The notes below the pieces were generated by a model. That model was given only the letters and a program-made list of their open reading frames with translations, was not told the origin of the DNA and searched no databases. Source: Spirochaetales bacterium (lineage in GTDB: Bacteria; Spirochaetota; Spirochaetia; DSM-2461). From it: DNA of 64,000 nucleotides. Shown here piece after piece: positions 33,961 through 43,300 of the stretch (within the stretch, counting starts at the first letter, position 1; the number at the start of each line of letters is the position of its first letter). The DNA is taken from assembly GCA_016936555.1 (NCBI GenBank), contig JAFGXR010000070.1:1-64000 (forward strand). The letters run 5' to 3'. Both the position numbers and the translations under genes were made by a program.

Positions 33961-35604
33961 ATGTTTATACTAATCGTTCTAGAAATTATCGGGTCGCTCG
34001 GGGTCTTCCTCTTCGGTATGAAGATTATGAGTGACGGTATTCAGAAAGCCGCCGGAGAAGGACTGCAGAATGTTCTGAACCGGATAACAGCCAACCGCTT
34101 CGTCGCTGTTTTCACCGGTTTTTTCATTACGGCCATCGTTCAGTCCTCTTCGGCGACAACGGTTATGGTTGTCGGTTTCGTCAATGCCGGCCTGCTGACT
34201 CTGACTCAGTCGATCGGCGTTATAATGGGGGCCAATATAGGTACGACCGTAACCGGATGGATTGTATCCCTTCTGGGATTCAAACTGAAAATTGCCGCTC
34301 TGGCTCTGGAGATCATTGCTTTCGGTCTGCCTCTTTATTTTTCGAAAAAGGAGACGAGGAGATACTGGGGTGAGTTTCTGATCGGTTTCGGTATACTTTT
34401 TATCGGTCTGGATTTCCTGAAGGAGTCGGTTCCCTCCGACAATCAGGCCCTTATCGATTTTATCAGCCCCTATACCAATTTCGGTTTCGGATCCATCGCC
34501 CTGTTTGTCATTTTCGGCGCGATTATCACCATTATCGTTCACTCCTCCAGCGCGTCCATGACCATCGTCCTGACAATGGCCGCTTCCGGACTGATCGGCC
34601 TCGATGTCGCAGCTGCCATGATCATGGGAAGCAACATCGGAACTACAATCGACGCTTACCTGGCTTCTATCGGTGCTACGACAAACGCCAAAAGAGCCGC
34701 GAGAGTCCATCTGCTGTTCAATGTCTTCGGGGTTGTCGTCATACTCATTGTTTTCCGGCCTTTCCTGAAAATGATCCAGTGGATAGTACCGGGAGACGAG
34801 ATCACAACAACGCTGGCCATGTTCCACACAATCTTCAACATAACCAACACATTGGTTTTCATCTGGTTCGTTCCACAGATAGCTCAATTGATCGAAAAAC
34901 TGGTTCCCGAGAAGGAAACGGAAGAAGATGCGAACGTCTACCACCTCGATTATTTCTCATCGATCATACAGGATACGCCTGAACTGAACCTCCTCCAGGT
35001 TCAGAAAGAAGTGGTGACCATGACAGAACTTGTGGAGGATATGTTCAAGACCTATCTGAACGTCTTCAGCAATCCCGACAAAAAAATGGGATCTGAAGTT
35101 GAAAAGCTGAGAGATCAGGAAGATTATTCGGATCAGATGCAGGAGAAGATCACAGCGTACCTCCTCGAGTGTTCCAAAGAGAATCTGAACGAATCGGGCC
35201 GGGATAAAGCCACGGCCATGATCCGGATTGTTTCGGAACTGGAAAGCATAGGGGACAGCTGTTTCAGCCTCATAATGCTCTCACAGAAAAAATATAAAAA
35301 GAAAATTCCTCTTCATGACAATGCCATTGATGAAATTATAAGTTACTCGAAATATGTTGACGAATTCCTGCAGTTTATCAAGCTGCATGTCAATAAACAT
35401 CTTTCCAGCGAAGATCTTGAGGAAGCCAATGTGCTGGAAGACAGGATCGACAGCTACCGGAACAAATTGCGGAAACAGGCGAGAAAGAAAATCATCGAAG
35501 GGGCCGATGTCAAAGGAGAACTTCTCTATATCGACATTATCCGCCATATGGAGCAGATCGGGGACTACTGTCTGAATATCGCACAGACATTGAGAAAAAT
35601 TTAA
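33961..35604 (+). CDS. Na+/phosphate cotransporter family protein with C-terminal PhoU-like domain
   Basis: LGVFLFGMKIMSDGIQKAAGEGLQ, QSSSATTVMVVGFVNAG, HSSSASMTIVLTMA; helical PhoU-like tail. Confidence 0.93.
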   Translation: MFILIVLEIIGSLGVFLFGMKIMSDGIQKAAGEGLQNVLNRITANRFVAVFTGFFITAIVQSSSATTVMVVGFVNAGLLTLTQSIGVIMGANIGTTVTGWIVSLLGFKLKIAALALEIIAFGLPLYFSKKETRRYWGEFLIGFGILFIGLDFLKESVPSDNQALIDFISPYTNFGFGSIALFVIFGAIITIIVHSSSASMTIVLTMAASGLIGLDVAAAMIMGSNIGTTIDAYLASIGATTNAKRAARVHLLFNVFGVVVILIVFRPFLKMIQWIVPGDEITTTLAMFHTIFNITNTLVFIWFVPQIAQLIEKLVPEKETEEDANVYHLDYFSSIIQDTPELNLLQVQKEVVTMTELVEDMFKTYLNVFSNPDKKMGSEVEKLRDQEDYSDQMQEKITAYLLECSKENLNESGRDKATAMIRIVSELESIGDSCFSLIMLSQKKYKKKIPLHDNAIDEIISYSKYVDEFLQFIKLHVNKHLSSEDLEEANVLEDRIDSYRNKLRKQARKKIIEGADVKGELLYIDIIRHMEQIGDYCLNIAQTLRKI

Positions 35605-35614
35605 TATCCTGACC

Positions 35615-35653
35615 GCCCCCGGTGTTAATTAAATTGATTCCGGGGGCTTTTTT
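35615..35653 (+). terminator. Rho-independent terminator of the Na/Pi gene, overlapping the 3' end of ppk1
   Basis: Perfect arms GCCCCCGG (35615-35622)/CCGGGGGC (35640-35647), then TTTTTT. Confidence 0.85.
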
Positions 35654-37703
35654 CTCTGATTTCGTTTTTCGCCTTCAGATACTTATAGACTTCATCCTGT
35701 CCTCGACAGGGTTCTTCCCCTTGTGCCTGAACATAGTTGTTTGCCAGGGAGTGTTCCAGAATTCTCGCCTTCACATTATCACGCCAGTAGATTTCAAAGA
35801 TATCGATGATTTCCTTACGCAGTCTTTTATGCAGAATGGGACAGCTGACTTCCACCCTCCTGTCGAGATTTCTCGGCTGAAGGTCGGAAGATGTTATATA
35901 CACTTTTTCATCACCATTATTGAAGAAGATAAGATACCTCGAGTGCTCCAGATATTTATCGACGATACTTCTTGCCTCGATATTGCCGTTCCCCCTCTTT
36001 CCATCGAGGTGAAGGGTAAACATTCCCCTGACAAGCATTCTCACCGTCACGCCGGCTTCGGCCGCCTTTAAAAGGGCTTCTCCCAGATCTTTGTCGGCGA
36101 AGTTATTCATCTTGATATAGATAAAGGCTTTTCTGCCTTCAAGAGCATTCAGTCTTTCCCGCTCAATGCAGGCCGCAATCCCCTCCCGGTTCGTAACAGG
36201 CGAAAGAAGAAGGTGCTCCGGCGCCTTGATATAATAAGATTTTATCAGAAAAGCAAAAACAGCTTCCACTTCCCTCCCGATTTCGCCGTTGCCCGTCAGC
36301 AGATAAGTATCGGTATATAATTTCGACGTATCCTCATTGAAATTTCCCGTGCCGATTGTGCTGTAGTACTCGATCTCTTTTTTTCTGTTTCTCCTGGTAA
36401 CGAGACAGAGCTTTGAGTGGACCTTCATTTCGCTGAACCCGAAAATAACGTTAGCCCCCTCCTCCTTCAGCTTTTCCGCCCAGAAAATATTGGATTTCTC
36501 ATCGAACCGTGCCTGCAGCTCAACAATAACGGTAACGGATTTCCTGTTTCTCAAAGCATTGATCAGTGCGTTGACAATACTGGAATACCGGGCTACACGA
36601 TAAAGTGTGATGCTGATGGTCTCTACTTTCGGATCGATAGAGGCTTCCCTCAGAAAATCGATGATCGTATCGTAACTGTGGTAGGGAAAATGGAGAAGAA
36701 TATCCTGTTTCTTCAGGACCGAGAGAATCCGGTCCTTTCCGATCAGGGCGTGATGTCTCAGCTGAACATGCCTTTCCTCCTCTTTCAGAAAAGTCAGTGA
36801 GGGAAGCTGGATAAAATCCTTGATATAGTGATAGCGCCCTCCGGGAGTCAGAAACTGGATTCTGCCTAGTTTGAGTTTCGTATAGATCAGCCGGAACATC
36901 TGTTCGGGGATCGTCTTATCATAAACGAATCGAACCAGAGGCCCCTGTTTCCTCTTCTTCAGGCTTTTGTTTATTTTATTGACGTAACTGGTATCCAGAT
37001 CGTCTTCAAGGTCGAGTCCCGCATCATTCGTCACTTTGATATTGTAGGAATGATACTCTTTGAGATTGAACATTCTGAAAATGGAAGGAAGGCCGTAGCG
37101 CACGATTTCATCGATAAAAATGATTTCGACCTGATCTCCTTCGGTCGGAAGCTTGACGAAGCGTGGCAGGATCTTCGTCGGGATTTCGATGATACTGTAT
37201 TTGCTCGCTTTCTCTTTCTGGAGAAGCTCCACCGCGAGATACAGAACCTGGTCTTTCAGTTTCGGGAGCTTATACCGGAAATCCAGGACCATGGGAAAGA
37301 TGTGGGAACGGACTTTCCTGTTGAAATACTCCTGAACGAAGATTTCCTGATCCGGCGATAATTCGGTATAGCGCTTTATAAAAACATTTTCAGATTTAAG
37401 CTCATCGACGATCTGTGCGATCAGATCTTCAAAACGGGTTCGCTGATCTTTGACGATGGCGCCGATCTCATCAAGCACCAACTGGGGGTCGGTTCCCCCG
37501 ATAAGATCGGGATCGATTCTCCCCAGCCGGACAAGGTGTGTCAGACCGGCTACTTTCACTCGGAAAAACTCATCCAGATTATTGGAGTAGATACTGAGAA
37601 ATATTATCCGGTTTGCCAGGGGTACCGAAGGATCGGCAGCTTCCTGGAGCACCCTCTCGTTGAAGGACAGCCAGCTGACTTCCTTGTTGCGGAAATTCTC
37701 CAT
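35625..37703 (-). CDS. ppk1: Polyphosphate kinase 1
   Basis: NKEVSWLSFNERVLQEA, HFPYHSYDTIIDFLREA, KVHSKLCLVTRR, GTGNFNEDTSKLYTD. Confidence 0.96.
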   Translation of the reverse strand: MENFRNKEVSWLSFNERVLQEAADPSVPLANRIIFLSIYSNNLDEFFRVKVAGLTHLVRLGRIDPDLIGGTDPQLVLDEIGAIVKDQRTRFEDLIAQIVDELKSENVFIKRYTELSPDQEIFVQEYFNRKVRSHIFPMVLDFRYKLPKLKDQVLYLAVELLQKEKASKYSIIEIPTKILPRFVKLPTEGDQVEIIFIDEIVRYGLPSIFRMFNLKEYHSYNIKVTNDAGLDLEDDLDTSYVNKINKSLKKRKQGPLVRFVYDKTIPEQMFRLIYTKLKLGRIQFLTPGGRYHYIKDFIQLPSLTFLKEEERHVQLRHHALIGKDRILSVLKKQDILLHFPYHSYDTIIDFLREASIDPKVETISITLYRVARYSSIVNALINALRNRKSVTVIVELQARFDEKSNIFWAEKLKEEGANVIFGFSEMKVHSKLCLVTRRNRKKEIEYYSTIGTGNFNEDTSKLYTDTYLLTGNGEIGREVEAVFAFLIKSYYIKAPEHLLLSPVTNREGIAACIERERLNALEGRKAFIYIKMNNFADKDLGEALLKAAEAGVTVRMLVRGMFTLHLDGKRGNGNIEARSIVDKYLEHSRYLIFFNNGDEKVYITSSDLQPRNLDRRVEVSCPILHKRLRKEIIDIFEIYWRDNVKARILEHSLANNYVQAQGEEPCRGQDEVYKYLKAKNEIREKSPRNQFN

Positions 37704-38770
37704 CAGTAATAATCTCCGAAGCAGGTATCGATGGCTCTGGCGTGGCGGATGAGATCGAGGTCCTCGGTCACCAGCTTGAGTTTTCCGGCGACTTCTTCGA
37801 GAGGACGGGCAATAATACTGTCTCCCTCCAGGGCGGCCATGGTTCCGAACTCCCCTCTGGCGATAAGATCGGCGGCATAGGATCCGAGCCGGGTCGCAAG
37901 AATGCGGTCCATGGGCGAAGGAGAACCTCCCCGCTGAATATAGCCGAGGATAGTTTCCCGGGCTTCAAGTCCCGTGAGTTTCGTGACGAGTTTGGCGATA
38001 TAGTGGGCCGGTCGTATGGTTTTCATTTCCCCGCTGGCTTTCTTGGGGATTTCGATTCCCTCGGCAACAATAATAATGGAATAGGGTTTTCCTTCATTAT
38101 AGCGGTGTTCGAGATATTTCTTGATGACTTTCTCCTTATAGGGGATTTCGGGAATGAGGATCATATCAGCCCCTCCGGCAATTCCCGAATAGAGAGTCAG
38201 CCAGCCGGCATGATGCCCCATAACCTCGACGACCATGATTCTCTTATGCGAGTTTGCCGTTGAATGGATGCGGTCGATCGCTTCAGCGGCGATCTGAACG
38301 GCTGAATCGAAACCGAAGGTCAGATCGGTCCCCCAGACATCATTATCGATAGTTTTGGGCAGGGCCACGACATTGAGGCCCTCGTTCTGAAGCTTATGGG
38401 CTGTTTTCATCGTTCCGTTTCCGCCGATGCAGACCAGAGCATCGAGGCCGATTTCCTTATAGGTTTCGACGATCTGGGCCGGTTTGCTGTTTATATAATC
38501 GTCGTAATCCACATCTTTATAGGGTTTCTCCCGGGATGTGCCCAGAATGGTTCCGCCCAGTGTCAGGATGCCCGAAAGGTCCCGTTCCGAGAGCTTGCGG
38601 AACTCCTTGTTGATCAGGCCGAGGTAACCGGAAGAAAATCCGTATACCTCCATGCCGTATTCGAGGATCGCGGTCTTTCCGACACCTCGTATAGCAGCAT
38701 TCAAACCGGGGCAGTCTCCGCCCGCTGTGAGTATTCCGATTTTTTTTCCGCTGACTTTTTTTGTATTCAT
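37703..38770 (-). CDS. 6-phosphofructokinase (phosphoryl donor not certain)
   Basis: IGILTAGGDCPGLNAAIRGV, CIGGNGTMKTAHKL, LPKTIDNDVWGTDLTFGFDSAV. Confidence 0.92.
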   Translation of the reverse strand: MNTKKVSGKKIGILTAGGDCPGLNAAIRGVGKTAILEYGMEVYGFSSGYLGLINKEFRKLSERDLSGILTLGGTILGTSREKPYKDVDYDDYINSKPAQIVETYKEIGLDALVCIGGNGTMKTAHKLQNEGLNVVALPKTIDNDVWGTDLTFGFDSAVQIAAEAIDRIHSTANSHKRIMVVEVMGHHAGWLTLYSGIAGGADMILIPEIPYKEKVIKKYLEHRYNEGKPYSIIIVAEGIEIPKKASGEMKTIRPAHYIAKLVTKLTGLEARETILGYIQRGGSPSPMDRILATRLGSYAADLIARGEFGTMAALEGDSIIARPLEEVAGKLKLVTEDLDLIRHARAIDTCFGDYY

Positions 38771-38874
38771 ATGGCTCTTCCCCTTATTACTCTATATAAA
38801 TTATTTTGTCATGATGAATTTTATGTCAACAGAGCATGTGTTTTGCATTACCTTATAATAAGGCAGCGGAGTTA

Positions 38875-39786
38875 ATGAAAGGAAAAACCACACACAGCGG
38901 AGTCGTCCCTTACAGAATAAATGAAAACAGGGAAATCGAGATCCTTTTAATAAGAAATAAAAGCGATTCCCGCTGGATGCTGCCGAAGGGCCATAACGAA
39001 AAGGGAATGTCCAACAGGGATGTCGCCCATATGGAAGCCTGGGAGGAGGCGGGAATACGGGGCACAATTATGAATCCCGCTTTCACCAAATACGGTCACC
39101 CTAAACAGAATAGCAAAGTCAGGGTCAAACTGTTTCTGATGAAGGTGAGCGAAGTCGCTGAAAAATGGCCTGAAAAGAAAAAAAGAAAGAGAAAGTGGTT
39201 TCCCTTTGATGATGCCCGCAAGAGGATATGGCCGGGAAAACTGAGAAAAATGCTTCCCCTGATCAGCCAGACAATAAAAAGCAGAGAGGGTTTTATGAAA
39301 GAAATTTGTTTTATCCGTCACGGAAAGTCCGCACAGGGGCACTCATCGGGAAGTGATTTTGAAAGACCGCTGAACAGCAGAGGAGAACAGGACAGCCTGG
39401 AAATGGGAAGAAGACTGGCAGAACGGAATTTTAAACCGGATCTTGTAATCAGCAGTCCGGCACTCAGGGCCGCTTCAACGGCTCAGAGAGTGGCCGCAGA
39501 ATTGGGATATGATATTGAAAGAATCCGATATGATGAAAATCTCTACCTCTGTGAAATTTCCGACTTCAAGGAGCTGATAAAAAACATGGATGATTCTATC
39601 CGGACAGTCCTGATCGTCGGTCACAACCCCGCCATTGAAATGGCGGAATATTATTTTACAGGGACCGGAAGAGACCGTTTCCCCACCTGCGGCCTCTTTA
39701 TAATGGATACGCCCTCCTGGAATCAGTGCGGTAAGAGACAATGCAGAGAAATCTATTATGATTACCCCAAAAATGTGTTAAATTAA
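38875..39786 (+). CDS. NUDIX hydrolase - SixA-like histidine phosphatase fusion
   Basis: N-terminal LPKGHNEKGMSNRDVAHMEAWEEAGIRG; in-frame C-terminal ICFIRHGKSAQG...DLVISSPALRAASTAQ...VLIVGHNPAIE. Start trimmed from 38836. Confidence 0.9.
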   Translation: MKGKTTHSGVVPYRINENREIEILLIRNKSDSRWMLPKGHNEKGMSNRDVAHMEAWEEAGIRGTIMNPAFTKYGHPKQNSKVRVKLFLMKVSEVAEKWPEKKKRKRKWFPFDDARKRIWPGKLRKMLPLISQTIKSREGFMKEICFIRHGKSAQGHSSGSDFERPLNSRGEQDSLEMGRRLAERNFKPDLVISSPALRAASTAQRVAAELGYDIERIRYDENLYLCEISDFKELIKNMDDSIRTVLIVGHNPAIEMAEYYFTGTGRDRFPTCGLFIMDTPSWNQCGKRQCREIYYDYPKNVLN

Positions 39787-39810
39787 TGTAGAGAGAGATA
39801 AGGGAGAGCG

Positions 39811-40128
39811 ATGTTGACTGAGATAGAAAATGTGAGGCAGATTCCGGACGAGGGACTGCGCCGCTGGTTCATTGACAAGGATATGGATCTTATTCTCTGG
39901 TATGAAGACGATAAAGCCGACCCTACGGGTTTTCAGATATCCTATGACAAACGGTCGGTACAGAGAACTGTTACCTGGAAAAGCACCGATAGCGGCCGTT
40001 CCACACTAACCTGCGACGGTCCCTACAACCGAATGAGATTAATCAGATTGATGGAGCAGAAAGGTACGAATCTGGAACCGGAACTCCTGAAACTCATTCT
40101 TGGCAGTCTCCGGAGTCATACCACATAG
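39811..40128 (+). CDS. Conserved hypothetical protein (105 aa)
   Basis: Short ORF with FQISYDKRSVQRTVTWK motif; same strand, close to upstream gene. Confidence 0.65.
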   Translation: MLTEIENVRQIPDEGLRRWFIDKDMDLILWYEDDKADPTGFQISYDKRSVQRTVTWKSTDSGRSTLTCDGPYNRMRLIRLMEQKGTNLEPELLKLILGSLRSHTT

Positions 40129-40472
40129 GGATAGTAGACGAAAGCCGCCAGCACGACTGCCATTATGGCCGCCGTTAGAACTGCTCCCGCGCTGATATCG
40201 AGCAGTTTCTCCGCCAATTCATGATACTCATCTGTAAACATTTTAACCAGATATTCAATGGATGTATTGAACAGCTCCGCAACGAGGACGAGTCCGATGG
40301 AGATGACAACAGTCATCCACTCATATCTGTTGAAATGGAGAAAAAAACCTGAAAGAACAACGGGAAAGGCGAAGAGGAAATGGATTTTAAAACTATTATC
40401 CGTCTTAACCGCAATCCTGAGCCCTTTGAAAGCATAGCCGAATTTTCTGGCAGTATGGTTAAAGATATTCAT
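40116..40472 (-). CDS. dgkA: Diacylglycerol/undecaprenol kinase family protein
   Basis: Small membrane protein with VLVAELFNTSIEYLVKMFTDEYHELAEKLLDISAGAVL. Confidence 0.88.
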   Translation of the reverse strand: MNIFNHTARKFGYAFKGLRIAVKTDNSFKIHFLFAFPVVLSGFFLHFNRYEWMTVVISIGLVLVAELFNTSIEYLVKMFTDEYHELAEKLLDISAGAVLTAAIMAVVLAAFVYYPYVV

Positions 40473-40530
40473 ATTTATATTTTATCATGGATCTTGAGAT
40501 TTACAGCCTGCTGTATGTATATTAATAACT

Positions 40531-41790
40531 ATGAAACAGTTAATTCGCACAGTTCTTGTTTTTCTTATAGGTATGATTCTGGCCGCCATAGCGGTTTATT
40601 TTTATTTTGATATGACTTCGACGCCGAAAGAGACCAGAAAGCTGGCTCCCCTGTCTCTTACAGGAGACGAGGAAGCCATCATAACCGCTTTATCGGGAGA
40701 GGTCTTTATTCTCCGCGACGACAGCATTATCACAGCCGAAACGGGAACTGCTCTCTATGCGGGAGATATTATCAAAGTCGTGGACGAATCGTTCTGCCAG
40801 ATTCAGTTCTCCACGGTCGCCTCGGCGCGGCTCAGAAGCAATACCATAATTAAAATCAAGAGCATTCTCAATATGAACAGCACTCCCGATGTGAAGACTG
40901 AAATTCTCACAGGAACCATGCTCTACCGCGTCAATAAGCTCCGGGAAGGGGAAAAACTCGAAGTCAAATCGGAAGATAAAATTTACTCCGTCAAAGGAAC
41001 GACCTTTCTTGTAGACCGGAACAGCGAAGGGACATCTCTCATTGTCGCCGAAGGATTGGTCAGTGTTGCCGCAGGGGATGGTAAAGCGGTACCTGTCGAA
41101 ACAGGAGCCGGACAGGAATACTTTGTCATTCAGGGAGAATCCGCCGGAACCCTGTCTCCGATGTCCGGTTCTTCGAAAGAGATGATACGCGAGGGAGAGA
41201 GCTTCCGGGTTCTCGATCTGACCGGAGAGAAAGGGTCTCTTGTCAGAACGGGCATAGTGGCAATACCTTCAGATGCTCAGATCTACGTGAACGGCTACCT
41301 CTCGGGACGGGGCTCCTTTACGGGATTATATCCTTCGGGAGAAGAACTTACTGTTCTGGTCAGGAAAAGAGGATATGCCGATAAAGTCCTGATAATCAAT
41401 GCGGAAACCGATCTGGAATACAGAATTGTTCTGGAACCGGAGATGACCGGTTCGGAGATTCTGGAGAGAGAAAGGGAAATCAGCGCCGAACAGGGTTTGG
41501 CGGACAGACTGAAAATGGAACTCGAATCACGCACGGAAAGGCTGAAGGAAGTGGAAGTGCTGATTATAGAGCTGAAAGAGGAGAACAGCGAACTGATTTC
41601 CCGATCGGCCCGCGATGAAAACCGCATACGGACCATGTCCGGCAGAATTCAGGAGCTGGAGCAGCTACAGACTGATTTGAGTTCCGACATTGACGATCTT
41701 GAGAGAAAACTCGAAGAAAGCGAAACACGGGAAGCCAAACTCCGCGATCTGATCAAACAGATTCAGGAAATATCTAGCGATAATCCGTAA
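40531..41790 (+). CDS. FecR-domain protein with PEGA-like repeat and C-terminal coiled coil
   Basis: N-terminal TM; FecR-like ITALSGEVFILRDDS...; PEGA-like AQIYVNGYLSGRGSFTGLYPSGEELTVLVRKRGY; Glu-rich coiled coil. Confidence 0.8.
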   Translation: MKQLIRTVLVFLIGMILAAIAVYFYFDMTSTPKETRKLAPLSLTGDEEAIITALSGEVFILRDDSIITAETGTALYAGDIIKVVDESFCQIQFSTVASARLRSNTIIKIKSILNMNSTPDVKTEILTGTMLYRVNKLREGEKLEVKSEDKIYSVKGTTFLVDRNSEGTSLIVAEGLVSVAAGDGKAVPVETGAGQEYFVIQGESAGTLSPMSGSSKEMIREGESFRVLDLTGEKGSLVRTGIVAIPSDAQIYVNGYLSGRGSFTGLYPSGEELTVLVRKRGYADKVLIINAETDLEYRIVLEPEMTGSEILEREREISAEQGLADRLKMELESRTERLKEVEVLIIELKEENSELISRSARDENRIRTMSGRIQELEQLQTDLSSDIDDLERKLEESETREAKLRDLIKQIQEISSDNP

Positions 41791-43156
41791 CGGGTATGAT
41801 TTCGATTTCCGTTCCGGTCAGATCCCTGAAAGCCTTTTCGACTTTATCGGACAGAGACAGTGTTCTCTTTTCCAGTTCCGCGATTTTATTCATACAGAAA
41901 CCGAAGTCTGGATTGCCGGTGGTCCCCGGGTAAGTCCGGCTGGCAAGCGCCGCGCGGGCATCCCTGTCCCCCAGCTTATGGAGATTGAGGCCGACTTCCC
42001 TGTAAGCCTCTCGGAAAGTGCTGCCGGTGGCGACCATTTCGAGCGCCGCGTCCGTGGCATGAATATCCGGTGTAAATCCGGCGGTCAGATTATCCTCCCG
42101 AACCTTCAGACGGTCGACCGTCAGCTCCATAACCCGCAACATGGTAAGAGCCAGACGGGTTCCCCTGATAAAGGGCTCTTTGGTCATCTGGACATCGCGG
42201 TTGTAACCGGAAGGCAGCGATCGGATGATATTTTTAACCTCTGTCGCGGCCGCGGAGAGAACGGCCGAGGCGGAACGCGTCAGTTCGAGACCGTCGGGAT
42301 TTTTCTTCTGAGGCATAATGCTGGACCCCGTACAAAGTTCGTCGGGCAGTTTGAAGTAGCCGAATTCCGGCAATGAAAAAAGGATGAGATCCTGAGCCAT
42401 CTTGCTCAGAGTCAGACCTATCTGATCGAGAGAATCGAGAATGATGGATTCGAATTTCCCCCTGGAATTATTGGCGTAGATGACATTGTTCTGAACGGAA
42501 GGAAACCCCATAAGACGGGCTGTCATCTCCCGGTCCAGAGGCAGGGGAACGCCGTATCCGGCCGCGGCGCCGAGGGGATTCTGATTGATGAGCTCCAGAG
42601 TGTTGTATACACCTTTCAGATCGTCGGCCAGCTCTTCGGCATAACCTCCCATCCAGAGCCCCACTGAAGAGGGCATGGCCGTCTGCATATGGGTCCGCCC
42701 CGGCATGGGAACGGAGCTGTGTTTTTCCGCGAAATCAAGAAGCGTTCTGACAAGGCCGAATCCCGCATCGAGAATTCCGATAAGAGCCGAGCGCCCGTAA
42801 ACGCGGACAGCCGTAACGGACTGATCATTCCGGCTTCTCCCCGTATGGATCCGCTTGCCAGCATCGCCGCAGATCTCCACCAGTCTGTTTTCGATAGCCG
42901 TATGCCCGTCCTCATCGCTGAGCTGGATATCGAATTTGCCGGATTTGTGATCGCGAATGATGGAAATCAGCCCATCTTTAAGACTTTTAAGATCTTCGGA
43001 ACTGATAATCCCGATAGACTCCAGCATGGAAGCATGGGCCAGAGAAGCCAGGCAGTCGGAAGGAACCAGATTCATATCGAGCCGGTAGTCCCGCCCGACG
43101 GTAAACTCCTCGATAAGCTTATCGGTCGAGTAATTCTTCTCCCACAGTTTCCCCAT
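41774..43156 (-). CDS. argH: Argininosuccinate lyase
   Basis: HIHTGRSRNDQ-type (KRIHTGRSRNDQSVTAVR), GSSIMPQKKNPD; start trimmed to MGKLWEKNYS. Confidence 0.96.
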   Translation of the reverse strand: MGKLWEKNYSTDKLIEEFTVGRDYRLDMNLVPSDCLASLAHASMLESIGIISSEDLKSLKDGLISIIRDHKSGKFDIQLSDEDGHTAIENRLVEICGDAGKRIHTGRSRNDQSVTAVRVYGRSALIGILDAGFGLVRTLLDFAEKHSSVPMPGRTHMQTAMPSSVGLWMGGYAEELADDLKGVYNTLELINQNPLGAAAGYGVPLPLDREMTARLMGFPSVQNNVIYANNSRGKFESIILDSLDQIGLTLSKMAQDLILFSLPEFGYFKLPDELCTGSSIMPQKKNPDGLELTRSASAVLSAAATEVKNIIRSLPSGYNRDVQMTKEPFIRGTRLALTMLRVMELTVDRLKVREDNLTAGFTPDIHATDAALEMVATGSTFREAYREVGLNLHKLGDRDARAALASRTYPGTTGNPDFGFCMNKIAELEKRTLSLSDKVEKAFRDLTGTEIEIIPVTDYR

Positions 43157-43189
43157 AACTTCCTCCCCGTCTACAGTGTAAAAATGATG

Positions 43190-43295
43190 TATTTGGGCTG
43201 TAGGCAAGGCGTCAGGAGCACAGAAAGCGCAGAATAGCGGAGCTATTTGAGCATTTCGAGCACCGCACAACGCAGCATACAGTTCAAAGACACTT
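43190..43295. repeat. Candidate dispersed intergenic repeat unit
   Basis: Block TGTATGCTGCGTTGTGCGGTGCTCGAAATGCTCAAATAGCTCCGCTATTCTGCGCTTTCTGTGCTCCTGACGCCTTGCC (minus strand) with internal AATAGC-GGA-GCTATT palindrome, between argH and trxA. Confidence 0.45.
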
Positions 43296-43300
43296 TTTTG

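Noticed and set aside
33979-34944. 321-aa minus-strand ORF
   Set aside because: Antisense to the Na/Pi cotransporter; composition typical of a shadow frame.
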